Notes: a model not told the origin generated them from the letters alone. Numbered from the stretch's first letter, positions 51,994 through 63,139 are shown. The stretch is 64,000 nucleotides of DNA from Pezicula radicicola (GCA_003008705.1 PDUO01000012.1:944870-1008869), one strand, 5' to 3'. Translations and numbers: made by a program.

Positions 51994-54494
51994 ATGGCCA
52001 GTTTCACTCCTTTACTCACCATGGCTCTTTCACTCCTTATTCTCTCGGCCTTTGCGCCTGTGAGTATGGCTACCATGCTCTACAATGGCTTGCAGACGCA
52101 AATCTTCTCCAGCAGTTTAAGTACATCCTGTGATGCGGCGCTAAATACCTCCATTAGCTGCCCGGAAGATATCATTCAGCTTGTCACATATGGCCTCCAA
52201 GCTGTAGGTAAGCCATAATCTCTTTCGAAAACCTCGTTATTTCCGGCTTCTAATAATTGCAGGCTGGAATACGTCTTCAATGGCTAGTTTGTGCACCTCG
52301 GAATGTTCATCTTCTTTGGCAGAGCTGGCAACAGCCGTTGAAACCGGTTGCGGTGATACTACGATGACCATAGATTCTCAAAATGTGACCTTTTCGACCT
52401 GGGTGGATCACATCCAGTACAAATTCGGCCTCATTTGTCTAGCAGATGCTACTACAGAGGACTTTTGCTTGGATGTTGAGAAAACGTGAGATACTAGTCT
52501 TATCAATTCTACTCTCGCTGACGACTTATGTAGGTGGAATATCACAGAAATGGTCCTCGATGACACAGCGACCTGGCCAAACAACACCTACAAGTGCTAT
52601 TTCGACTCGTCATCGGATACTTGGGATTATGTTCAGTTCAAGAATGGTACATGCTTTAGTCCATTTGACTTTGAATGGTCAAATGCAACGGATAGTGCTG
52701 GACTTGACCAACTGGCTGCTCTAGATTATTATATAGATCGTGGAGAGCCTATTGACGATGACAACTATGGATGGCCTTTTGTGTTGGAATTTGATGAATA
52801 TCCTCTCGAGATTCAATGTTCCTCCTGCTTCTTGTACGCTTGACTAGATGCATTTCTTGTTCTTAATAACTGACTTGAGCAGACAAACATTTAAGTACGG
52901 ATTAGAGAACAAATGGGGCGATGTTTGGGAGTATGTACAGCACTCAACTAAGCTCTATTTTGGGTACTAACGGCATATAGTAACATCACCGCTCAGATCT
53001 GGGAGAACATGAAGTCGAACTGCGACCTTGACGATACTATTACCCCAGCAAATGATTTCTCAAACGCCTTGGAGTAGTAAGTACGATACGGTTTCGACCC
53101 CGAGATCTTAACTAACAGTTTTCAGTGGTTCTGATATTCCCGACACGCCAGTGCCAGCTTCAAACTGCCCTCAAAACATTAGTATCAGTGGCAGCACCAC
53201 TCTGACGTGTCAACAAGCTGCGATTCAATTCCAAATCCCGAGTGCTGGTCTTTATAACCTGAACTCAGGCCTCTACTGCCCTGGACTGGCTAATACAACT
53301 ATTTGTGCCCCATTATCGTGTCCCGTGACGGTTGTTAGTCTGGGAGATGATATTGCGTGGAACAACGATACAGAGAATATCGCAAACTGGGTTGCCGGAT
53401 ACTCCAACTTTACCGCTGCCCAGTTCTACTCATGGAACCCTTATATCAGTCTTGACCATGTCACACACGGCACGGTTGTCTGCGTGGGGTAAGTATTGCA
53501 CAATCATATTGCATAATGAATTCTGACCGGTTTTCAGGCCTCCAGGTGGCGCTTATATCCCACCTTCAGCTACTGTTGCTATTCCATCTGTCTATACAAC
53601 AACTGCGTGAGTAAATTGCTCGACTCTAGGAAATAAAACTAAGATCTCTAGTATACCGCCAAGCCCTACGCCCTCCGGAACAATTCCTAATTGCGGCCTT
53701 TACTATCTCGTACAGACAGGAGACGACTGTGACCTCGTCTGCGAGAGGTTTGGATTGACATTCTCAGAGTTTATTAGTATGTTCATGATTAGTCATAGTC
53801 ACAATTAGATATATACTAACTAACAGTGTAGATCTCAACCCTTCGATCGACTCCGCCTGCTCGAACCTTATTCTAGGAGATGACTACTGGCAAGTTTATC
53901 AAGAAGTCTCTAGAGAATATGCTAACATTAAACAGTGTTGCTGCAGTCAACGGAACCGTCGTATCCAGTGTCACCACAACCAGAGCACCTGCTACATCGA
54001 CATCTACATCGACAACAACGGGCAGTACTTCTACATCAACATACGTTACAGCTCCTAGTCCAACCGTCTCAGGAACTACACCTTACTGCTATGAGTGGTA
54101 TACTGTGAAGACGGACGATACATGCTATGATATCGATCAAGCCTATGGTATAACCCTGGATGAGTTCATAGCATTGAATACATACATTGATACGGCCTGT
54201 GATAATCTGTGGCCGGATTACAGCTACTGTGTATCTGGAATACCGCTTGCTAGTGCGACAACCTCCACAGCGACGCCGACATCAACAACCACATCAGTCA
54301 CTACGCCTACTCCTACGCAAGCCGGTATGGCAAGCGGCTGTACGGTATTCTACGAAGCTCAGCCAAACGACGGCTGCTATGATATCGCAGCAAACTATGG
54401 AATTACCCTGGACGAATTTTACGAGTGGAATCCTGCTGTGGGAGATGATTGCTCTGGTTTATGGCCTGATTATTACTACTGTGTGGGCATGTAG
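51994..54494 (+). CDS. Secreted multi-LysM chitin-binding protein
   Basis: Ten exons: 51994-52207, 52263-52485, 52534-52833, 52883-52930, 52981-53076, 53126-53488, 53538-53606, 53652-53776, 53832-53889 and 53936-54494, joining to 684 aa. Signal peptide at the N-terminus, then about 340 residues of cysteine-rich sequence without a named domain. LysM repeats follow: a degenerate one (about 360-413, VVSLGDDIAWNND to WNPYISLDH), and three good ones, GLYYLVQTGDDCDLVCERFG (about 455-500), EWYTVKTDDTCYDIDQAYG (about 550-598) and VFYEAQPNDGCYDIAANYG (about 635-684). These are separated by Ser/Thr linkers likely O-glycosylated. The ninth intron (53890-53935) uses a GC donor. LysM proteins bind chitin oligomers; family members protect hyphae from chitinases or mask chitin. 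Its chitinase partner is divergent at 50599. Confidence 0.9.
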
Positions 54495-54549
54495 AGATAA
54501 TGGATGGACGAGAATTTTCGATTCCTGTATATGTAGCCATCTGTGCTTT

Positions 54550-55588
54550 TCAATGAATTGCTCTTTTAATGACATCATTCCATACACCCTCTACATCGCG
54601 TGACCAGTCCTCCTGACGGAAATTGTCTGGCCAGCCATATGTCTCAATAAGGATCTTTTTCACCTCGTCGCGCTGACACCATTCATTAGCCAATAATGAA
54701 TACTAAGAACGAAGGAGTTCTATCCTTACAACATTAGCATCTTCAAAACCATGATATTCTCTCCCAAATTGCTCAGAACCGGAAGGAATTAGTTCTAGTG
54801 AACGGATCTTTTCGTTTAGGCGACGAAGGTACGAAGGTGCATCTTGAGTATACCAGTTTCGATAATGTGTAGGATCATCAGGCCTTTCAAGGTCCGTACC
54901 TTCGGGATTCCCATCCTCTGGGGAATAATCACTTTCAATCTTACGAACGGTATCTATATATCAATTAGCATGAATTAACCTCAATCTTAGACGATAGGGA
55001 GTTTGAGCGAAGCATACTATCTTTCGTATCAAGGACTAAGGTCATTCCATCACGAAGATTATGCGACAAAGCAATATCATGTGGAAGGAGATAATCCAAC
55101 CTCAATTTACTCTTCCCCTTTCTCGGTGGTGGGGTTTCCGGATCACGGCTTTCAACAAGCTCTTCGTCGTCAAGAAATGAATATGGCATAGATCCTGGAA
55201 ATAAGTGTACCCCATATCGTAGATCGGTATTTAGATATGGGATTTTCTTGATCAAGGAGATGACGGAGGGATCAAGTTGAAGGTGCTCGCATAAGACTTC
55301 GTTTATTGTATGTTCTTCTGAGGAGGGCCATGTAATCTGATCCGGACTGAAATAGGCTAACTTGATCAAGAGCGAATAAAGATCTGTGAGGAGACCCACG
55401 ATCTCAGCTTCATTGTATGGTGTGTTGACGGTGTTAAGGATTGGTGAGGGTGGCGGCGTTGCGTCTGGTGATGATGGTTCAGTCATCCTGGATGGTTGTT
55501 GGGGATTTGATTGTTGGATCTGGAAGAAGACTAGGAGTGCAATGATGCCAAGAAGAAATGCGAAGACTACTTCTGACTGTTGAAGCAT
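54550..55588 (-). CDS. Conserved fungal membrane-anchored protein of unknown function
   Basis: Three exons (55018-55588, 54730-54953, 54550-54672) give 305 aa. ATG at 55586-55588 is chosen because it leads directly into a membrane helix (VVFAFLLGIIALLVFF) and a Pro/Ser linker; the open frame before it looks like upstream sequence. The soluble part includes EIVGLLTDLYSLLIKLAYFS, TINEVLCEHLQLDPSVISL and PHDIALSHNLRDGMTLVLD, then YRNWYTQDAPSYLRRLNEKI. It ends with VKKILIETYGWPDNFRQEDW. I recognise the pattern as a recurrent Pezizomycotina hypothetical family but know no function. Splice phases agree throughout. Confidence 0.8.
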
Positions 55589-56682
55589 GCCGTGGGAGAC
55601 GAGAACCGTAGGATGGGCTGTTGACGTGGTGTGTACCAGTATTCTACTGCACCAGAATGCGATGTATGTATAGAGATGAGTTGAGGTGAGGTTGAGTGTC
55701 TTCAAATAATAGCTTTGGGAGGGGCTTACGCGAATGCCGCCGATTATGTCATTGCTCAACAGGGTCTGGTGGTTTGTTAGAACAAGCCACAAGCGAAATT
55801 AGACGGGCTTTCAGCAACATCAACCCAACACTAACTTTGTAGCCTGAACTATGGGCGAGCAGACATAAGCTGAGAAAATATAGGTGGCCTAATCCCCAGC
55901 TAAGACTGTTGCTGAGACTTCTTTTAACGTCTTGTTTATCGCTCTAAGCTGCTAAATTTTGAAAGGTGTTCAAATATTCCGTACCAGAAGCCCATCCAGC
56001 CGCCCCCTTTTTTTCGTAGCGAATGACACGTGACACAAAACTCAGCATCGTTCTTTACGTCGTTCTTTACCTTGCATCAATTACTAAATCCTTTGTAATC
56101 TACAGAAACTGGAAAACTTTCTGCGGAATACAGACACTGACACGTGACTATAGCCATCCACTTATTTAAATGTACCTGGTAGTATTACTTATTGGAATTT
56201 AGTAACTCGCTTCTAGTGCTTAATATCGTGCTCGATATCGATATCGATATCTGATTTAATTCTTTCCTAATTTCTAAAGAACTAAAGTTAATAATATATG
56301 AATTCCATAAAAAGCTTCCTGCGACTGTATTGTGCAATATTAAGTTACCGAAATTAGTGTTCTATTTAAATACTCGTAGACTCAAGATTTATTTATCTCC
56401 TTTCGCTGGTCTTCAGCTCCTAGACGTGAGCTGCTACTAATTTATTACATCTTCCTAAATCTAATCTTTTATAGTCTTAGCTCTTCTTACTCTACCTTAA
56501 GTTCTAATTCTCCTGCCTTAGGAGGGCATTAAGCGAATACCAAATTAGAATGTAGTGAGATTTGAGTGGAAGACCTCCACATGATAAGCTACTGTAAAAT
56601 TGCAAAGTTATCATGATATTTGATCTCAGCTATGTACATAAATGCCCGCAACCTATATCCTTCTCAAAGATCTCATAACATC
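55589..56682. other. Intergenic with AT-rich degraded block and two CACGTG sites
   Basis: GACACGTGAC occurs at about 56025-56034 and again near 56140-56149. The perfect repeat CGATAT (three units) lies at 56232-56249. From about 56280 to 56530 the sequence is TA-rich and looks like a mutated repeat. No gene. Confidence 0.5.
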
Positions 56683-58308
56683 TTAATCAACTAGATTCGT
56701 GTCGTACGTAGCAAACTGTCTCGTGGGCACCTGTCTTTCAAACAGGATATCCAACTCCTCAAAGGTCCTTCCCTTCGTCTCAGGCAGCCTGAACCAAGCC
56801 CAAATAAGCAGTAGCAGTGTAAATAAAGCAGCAGGAAACGCCGCTTTGCCTTTTAAATTCGCTTCGGTTGGGTTGAGCAAATATGGTGCAACAACAATAT
56901 TGACGCAATTGAGGAAGTAATATGAATTACGCCCCAGGGAGATAGTCTTGATACGTAAGCGAGAAGCTGGGACTTCACTTGCGATGGCGTAAGGAAGTGG
57001 ACCAATGCTCAAGCCATAGCAGGCGAACCAAATCAGCAAAACTGCAGATTGGGTCCAGCGGATATTAGAAGACGCGGGCGCAAGATCAAGGAAGCCGACA
57101 AGTGCCATGATAGGTAACATCACCGAGAGCCCTGTGAGATACATGCGACGCCGTCCGAAGTATGCTTGAATGAACCAGGAGAAAACAGTTCCTAGAAATG
57201 CGGTTGAATACATTCCAAGAGAGAGCTTGAAGGCATCGTCAGTAGCCAGACCGGCGAGCGTGAAGAAGTAGGTCGTGTAATTCTGGATGGCAAAGCCCAC
57301 AAGTAATTGACCTCCCCAGGAGACCATCGCAATTTCTGTGCGCCGACGACTGTTGCCCTGGAAGCATTGTGCGTATGTGGTGCCAATATTCATTTCCTTT
57401 TCGGTCTCAATCGTATGAACGATCATAGCTACTATATCTTTAGGATTGACGAACTCTTCCGGTGCAGTAATGAGCCTCTTCATTGTTGCCTCTGCTTCTT
57501 GCACGCGATTACGACGAACCAGCCACCATGGCGAGTCGGGAGCGAACCAAATTATGACGAAGAGGGGAAGAGGCCACATCCATTGTAGAGCGAAAGGAAT
57601 ACGAAAAGCCCATTCAGTATGATTGTTAATCAAGCCTCGAAGGACGCCAGTGGCAATGATATGACCAATGACCCAACACAAATTCACGAATGTGGTGAGA
57701 TAGCTTCGAAGTACCATAGGACACACCTCTGCAGCATAGGATGGAGTAAGGGCTGAGAAGATACCCCAAGGTAAACCACTGTTGAGTAATCAAAACCGTG
57801 CTACTTAAAATAGGGTGAAAGGATAGCCTCACCATAGAATCTGACTAACAAGTAGGACTTCAACATTTGGAGCAAAGAAAGTGACGAAGATGAAGCCACT
57901 TAATACGACATAGCATCCAAGCATGACTTTCCGAGGACCGAAGCGCTCAGTCAGCCAACCATTCAAGAAGACTCCTATGACGAGACCGATGTTTGATCCA
58001 AGAGAAAGACCCAACTGCCATTTTGCAGGGATCGAATAGTTTCCATTGGGAAGACGTACTCCGTATTTCTTTTGGAACTCGGGGTAGGCAAAGAAGGAGT
58101 TAATGAGTTGCAGATCGTAGGATTCCATCACAGTGGCCGCGGAGACTAAGATGGACCACTTCACCGCAGTCCGATAGTATCGGAGAGCTTGCAGGAAGGT
58201 GAGTTCGTGCTCGCTATTGGCTGCATTTGCGGCGGAGTTCTCGTTGCTTTTGTTAATCTTGGAATCGACGGCATTCTCAACATGGCTCGACTCGAACTTG
58301 AGATCCAT
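56683..58308 (-). CDS. MFS alpha-glucoside-type sugar permease
   Basis: Two exons (57833-58308, 56683-57778) give 523 aa. N-terminal cytosolic tail about 45 residues, 12 membrane helices and sugar-porter signatures: NGWLTERFGPRKVM after helix 2, CPMVLRSYLTTFVNLCWVIG, PDSPWWLVRRNR at the PESPRW site, YFGRRRMYLTG, and RLPETKGRTFEELDILFERQ at the end. The central loop ('EAEATMKRLI', 'TIETEKEMNIGTTYAQCFQG') is that of the MAL/AGT maltose-type H+ symporters. It is expected in the plasma membrane importing a disaccharide or glycoside with protons. It is transcribed away from the sulfatase across a 594 bp promoter with four CCG-N4-CCG repeats, so I infer its substrate is linked to the sulfatase, perhaps a sulfated sugar. 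Confidence 0.9.
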
Positions 58309-58902
58309 AGTGAAATGTAGCGTTTTTGACCTTGTTGATGGGGATGTAGTCGGGATAAAAAATCCGATTGAGAGTATTGTTCGCTAGAAATGAAGAGTTT
58401 GTTATGCTAGCCAGACAGAGGTCTGAGAGTTCAGAAGGTAACTTTATGCCGAAGGAATGAGTAGCTGGACTATATGTTAATACTGGCCGATACACAGATC
58501 GGCTCTCCACACTTCCCCATCCCATTCTACCTCCCCACAAAAACGGGTCTATAGAGGAGGATATACTATGGCTCGCTAATAATATCCCTTGCTCGCCGAC
58601 ATCCGTTCCTTACCGACATCCGTAGTATACCCCGCATCTATATTTTTACCTCAGTTTGGAATGAATGGCTGGGTTTCCGACTGTTTGTCCAATCAAGGTT
58701 ATTCCTGACCGACATCCGAATATTTCTTACCGACACCCGAATTATGAATAGCCTCATGACAGTGGACTTTCGATGATCTTAAAAGTCTTTGCCGCCATCG
58801 GCCACTTTACTGGAGCTTCAAAACCGAGGGTTCATCTTGTTTCTTAGCATCTGAACCGCATCCCAAATCCATACTCTAGACGTTTATTTCCAATTTCCAA
58901 TC
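58309..58902. promoter_or_regulatory. Divergent permease/sulfatase promoter
   Basis: 594 bp between two start codons. Contains the four direct-repeat motifs listed separately, all between 58595 and 58739. Confidence 0.6.
58595..58739 (+). promoter_or_regulatory. Four copies of a CCG-N4-CCG operator-like motif
   Basis: GCCGACATCCG (58595-58605), ACCGACATCCG (58612-58622), ACCGACATCCG (58708-58718) and ACCGACACCCG (58729-58739), all in the same orientation. Conservation extends upstream as TTCCTTA or TTTCTTA. Each copy is a direct repeat of the CCG triplet with 4 bp between, the kind of site that zinc-cluster regulators read. Copies come in two pairs, 17 and 21 bp apart start to start. Binding by the regulator at 60712 is inference. 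Confidence 0.55.
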
Positions 58903-60432
58903 ATGTCAGAACGACCGAATATTCTCTTCATCATGGCTGATGACCATGCCTCGAAGGCAATTGGTTGCTACGGAGCTGGTCTCAATCAAACGCCAAATCT
59001 TGACCGTCTTGCTACTGAAGGAATGCTCTTTAATCACTGCTATGTGACTAATTCTATATGTACGCCTTCACGTGCCACTATTCTGACAGGTACACACAAC
59101 CACGTCAATGGGGTTATGACGCTCGATAGCAAAATCAATAAACATATTCCTAACGTTGCAAAACATCTTCGAACCGGTGGCTACCAGACCGCCATGATTG
59201 GAAAGTGGCACTTAGGGGAGGGCAAGGGGTCCGAGCCTACTGGCTTCGACTACTGGTCAGTACTACCGGGCCAGGGTGCATACCATGACCCCCAAATGAT
59301 CGAGATGGGGGAAGAAAAAGTTTTTCCGGGATACGCAACAGATATTATTACCGACAAGAGTCTGGACTGGATTGAGAAGCGGGACAAAGAGAAGCCATTC
59401 TTCTTGATGTGCCACCATAAAGCACCTCACCGGAGTTGGGAGTGCGATGATAAGCACAAAAGTCTCTACCGCGACCCAGTCAAGATACCTGACACCTTTA
59501 CCGACGATTACAAGAACAGAGCAAAGGCTGCTAAAGTTGCGAAGATGCGTGTAGAAGAGGACCTTACCTACGGAGACTTAGGTCTTGTCCAGCCTGATGG
59601 CGGCGACAGTGTTGGAAAGAAACTGATTGATCGCTGGTGGTGGCATGATCGAAAGATCCCAGCACCTGAAGATGTGACAAAGCTCAAACTAATTGATAAG
59701 GAGGATGGGACCGTGTTCACATTCAAGACGAGATCCGAGCTGGCGGAGTTCAAGTTTCAACGGTACATACAACGGTATTTGCGGACCATTGCAAGTATCG
59801 ACGATAATGTTGGCCGGATGCTTGATTACCTTGACAAAGAAAACCTGGCGGACAACACAATCGTCATCTATACCTCAGATCAAGGTTTTTTTCTTGGAGA
59901 GCATGGATGGTTTGACAAACGATTTATGTATGAGGAGTCTTTCCAAATGCCCTTTTTAATTCGATATCCGAAGGAGATCAAGCCTGGAAGTGTCTGCAAT
60001 GACATCATTAGTAACGTCGATTTTGCGGCTCTCTTTTTGGACTATGCAAATCTCCGTCAACCTACCTATATGCAAGGCGTTTCCTTCCGCAAACTGCTGC
60101 TTGAGAAAACGCCTCCAGACTGGCAGCAGGTTGCCTATCATCGATATTGGATGCACAAAGATATTATACATGAGGCCTATGCCCATTATGGCGTCAGAGA
60201 TCAAAGATATAAATTGATTTACTGGTACAACGAGGATTTTGGCATTGAAGGGACCACGCCCAAGGGCGATGAGGAAAAGGAATGGGAGCTGTTTGACTGT
60301 GAGAAAGATCCATTAGAATTATTCAATTGCTATCATGATGAAGAGTACAAGGAGGTGGTAGAAAAGATGACGAAGATCTTGGAGGACAAGATGATAGAGA
60401 TTGGTGATGAGCCAGTTCACCCTCGCAAATAA
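58903..60432 (+). CDS. Cytosolic Cys-type sulfatase
   Basis: Intronless, 509 aa. The whole sulfatase fold is visible: NILFIMADDHA with metal-binding Asp 13/14, the formylglycine motif C-T-P-S-R with Cys 53 followed by ATILTG, GKWHLG (Lys 101, His 103), HHKAPH, and the C-terminal metal site YTSDQGFFLGEHGWFDKR. No signal peptide or membrane segment precedes the domain, so it should act inside the cell, unlike secreted arylsulfatases. Cys-type sulfatases need conversion of that Cys to formylglycine; where this fungus does it is unknown. The compact C-terminus (WELFDCEKDPLELFNCYHD) resembles bacterial sulfatases acting on sulfated sugars, and with no intron among multi-exon neighbours a bacterial origin is possible. 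Context suggests hydrolysis of a sulfate ester brought in by the divergent permease. Confidence 0.92.
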   Translation: MSERPNILFIMADDHASKAIGCYGAGLNQTPNLDRLATEGMLFNHCYVTNSICTPSRATILTGTHNHVNGVMTLDSKINKHIPNVAKHLRTGGYQTAMIGKWHLGEGKGSEPTGFDYWSVLPGQGAYHDPQMIEMGEEKVFPGYATDIITDKSLDWIEKRDKEKPFFLMCHHKAPHRSWECDDKHKSLYRDPVKIPDTFTDDYKNRAKAAKVAKMRVEEDLTYGDLGLVQPDGGDSVGKKLIDRWWWHDRKIPAPEDVTKLKLIDKEDGTVFTFKTRSELAEFKFQRYIQRYLRTIASIDDNVGRMLDYLDKENLADNTIVIYTSDQGFFLGEHGWFDKRFMYEESFQMPFLIRYPKEIKPGSVCNDIISNVDFAALFLDYANLRQPTYMQGVSFRKLLLEKTPPDWQQVAYHRYWMHKDIIHEAYAHYGVRDQRYKLIYWYNEDFGIEGTTPKGDEEKEWELFDCEKDPLELFNCYHDEEYKEVVEKMTKILEDKMIEIGDEPVHPRK

Positions 60433-60711
60433 GCGAGGGCCCTCAATATACTTAAAATGAAGGAAAATTGGCACTGATCGTACCCATTGCCAAGCTGGGG
60501 ATGACATCTGTGCCAGTTTGACCTCTCGTTATTGAGACTTGCCTACGTGGCCCCAGATTCTTCTTTTCAACTCCACTGTATTCTAAAACCCATCACATCA
60601 CGTGTGAATCCCCGCGGTGCTAGGTAGCTTGGCGATCCCACTTCCTCGGCTGCTGCCCACTACCATCATCTCCCGCCACTTACTGAATTCTTCCCAGGGC
60701 CTTCAGCCAAT

Positions 60712-63139
60712 ATGTCTAGTATAAGAAGGTCACAGAAAGGCTTTAATACATGCATGCAATGCCGATATCGGAAAGTGAGTGTTCTTGACGGCTATTGATG
60801 TAGTAGATGCTTACCAGTGCCCAGGTCCGATGTGATGGTCGACGAGACACCTGCCGCAATTGCGAGAGACTAAATTTCTCTTGTTCTTTTGGAAACATAG
60901 AAATTATCTCTCCAGATATCGATTCCCCAAGGAGCAGTAGCATCCGGCCTCCTCGACGACTGAGGGCTCCTCGAGCATGCGACGCCTGTAGAGAACAAAA
61001 ATCCCGTTGTTCTGGCGAGCTACCGGCATGCCAGAGATGTGCTAGAAGAGGCTTCCAGTGTAATTATGGGTCAGCTCAGGGGCAGTCTATTGTGTCGGGT
61101 CCCACATCAAGCTCAGGAGAAGAGCAATGTGGTGCTGACAATCACATTCCAAACGTTTCAGTAGATCAAACAGTGCGCAGTGTTGCTCTTTTGTCAGATC
61201 CTACAAACGCCGATATTTGTACCATCGTTAGGTAAGTCAAGATGTAAAAATGATTTGTCATTGTAGATTGTTGGTTTGACTGATCTGGCCAGGGTCAACC
61301 TTCCTGACGACTCTGAAATTCAATCAGCAATAACGAACTTCTTCCAGAAGATGCACTCTCTTCCCGCCTACTCATTTCTCCACGAAGCATCGACAAAGTA
61401 CGCTTTGCGAATTGGCAAATTGAATCCGGCGCTCGTCTTCGCGATATGCGCCCTCAACCACCAGTGCAATGAAGCTGACTTGAGTGAGCCGAGTCAGAGT
61501 ATCTCTTGGATTAACGCATCTGAGGAACTTATCTTTCGACAGCTTAGCCAACCATCGATCTCCCATTTACAGGCTCTGATGCTGATAATCCGTTACCATT
61601 TGGAATCTTATCAGCTGGCCAGATCATTTATGTTAATCAGTCTTGCTACTCGGATAGCCTTCGGCCTACGCCTGAATTATGAGCACGATCAAATTCCCTT
61701 TTACAAGCAAGAATCCCGGAGGAGACTTATGTGGTCAGTTTTTTACATCGAAAAGATGTGGTCAGGTGGTTTAATAGAATTTACTTTGTGTCCGGAGGGC
61801 GCGATTCATCTTCAACTGCCGAGCCGTGAGGAGCATTTTGAAAGCAATACGCCTTGTAGAACAGAGCAAATCGAGATCACAAGCGAAGTCTCAGAATCAC
61901 GCGAGAATGCGGGACTACTGGCGCATTGCATTAGAGCTACGTCGATGCGAGGAATAGTTTTCAAGTAAGTCCCTATCCAACAGGTCATTGCCGGTACTAA
62001 ACTGCTTTTTCATAGGAATACAAGGCGAATATGGTCAAACACAAATGTGTCTCCCGAATTCTTGGTAGAATCGGCACGGGACTTCGAGAAGAGATTATTC
62101 GACATTAAGTCCAGAGTGGAAGTTTCAGCATTGTTCTCAATTGAGAAGCTGAACTTTTATGCAAGAACTAGATGGCTGTCCCGTTATCTCCAATTCCATC
62201 TTTCATGGCACCAATGCCACTGCGACGTGTACCGCACCTTTCTTCCTGGTTATCGAGAAGCAGCTTCTACACCTCTGCTCGAGCAAGTCAACCAGGAGTT
62301 TTCCAAGTATGCAAAATTGGAATGCTATCGGCATGCATCTTCTATGGCAGAGATATTCTCGGCAGTATTGAATCTTGAAATCGAGTTCCCTCCACTGGAT
62401 ATGGATATAGTTGTTTGTGCGTATCATTGTACTCGGCTACTGTTATATATGTCTTGCCGAGAGCCCTTCATGGCGGGACCCTCACTTCAAGAAAAAGCAT
62501 ATTTAACTCTTGATGCCGCCAAGAAATTCTCAGGAAGCTCAAAACTAGCGGCTAGTATTGTAAGTTTTACTTCATCACGCTGGTAGACCAATGCTAATAC
62601 TCCACCAGATATTCGATATAGAGAAGCTTCTCACTAGAGGAACTTCTTCGCCAGAAATAATTGAAAATCCAGGAGAGAAAGATGACGAGAAACAAAAAGG
62701 ATTCCCATCTATAACCCCAGCCGCACAATCTAGACAAAGACTGGCCAAACATAGTCTCGTCCGTCGAGCAAATTTTGTAGATGACAGTTCTATGGTTGTA
62801 TCTAATGCCGACGACGAATCACAGTCTCAACAGTTGGACTCACGTCCAGCATCCTCAGAGTCTGTTATACTCAGTAGGGAACAACCAGTTGTGTCGTTTA
62901 ACCCTTCGCAACCACAAACCTCAATTGAGAGTATGGAAACCGAAGGCTCTGCTCAACAAGCGGAACCAAGCGATGTTTTCAGTCAAGACTTCGAGGACCC
63001 TTGCTGGGATAGTGATGCAATGGCCCAGGACTTTTGGAATAATTATGATTTGGACTTTATTCTCAACCCGGAAGCCTCTTGGCAGAGTAATTTGGGTGGG
63101 TCTACGACGGGACTTGGAGATCCGTCTTGGAATCAATAA
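60712..63139 (+). CDS. Regulator with two tandem Zn2Cys6 clusters
   Basis: Five exons (60712-60774, 60825-61231, 61293-61964, 62016-62559, 62609-63139) give 738 aa. Cluster 1 uses Cys 14, 17, 24, 31, 34 and 41; cluster 2 uses Cys 73, 76, 83, 90, 93 and 100. Both have C-x2-C-x6-C-x6-C-x2-C-x6-C spacing, 31 residues apart, with a basic PPRRLRAPRA linker. The first intron falls inside cluster 1, a position common in this family. A fungal_trans-like helical region follows (AICALNHQCNEADLSE, ARSFMLISLATRIAFGLRL, ESRRRLMWSVFYIEKM). The C-terminus is acidic and aromatic-rich (DFWNNYDLDFIL), fitting an activation domain. It lies 280 bp after the sulfatase in the same orientation; I infer it controls the permease-sulfatase pair. 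Confidence 0.88.

Noticed and set aside
53880..54494. Separate LysM gene starting at the ATG at 53880
   Set aside because: The frame joins perfectly to the upstream exons through a GC-AG intron, so it is the last exon of one gene.
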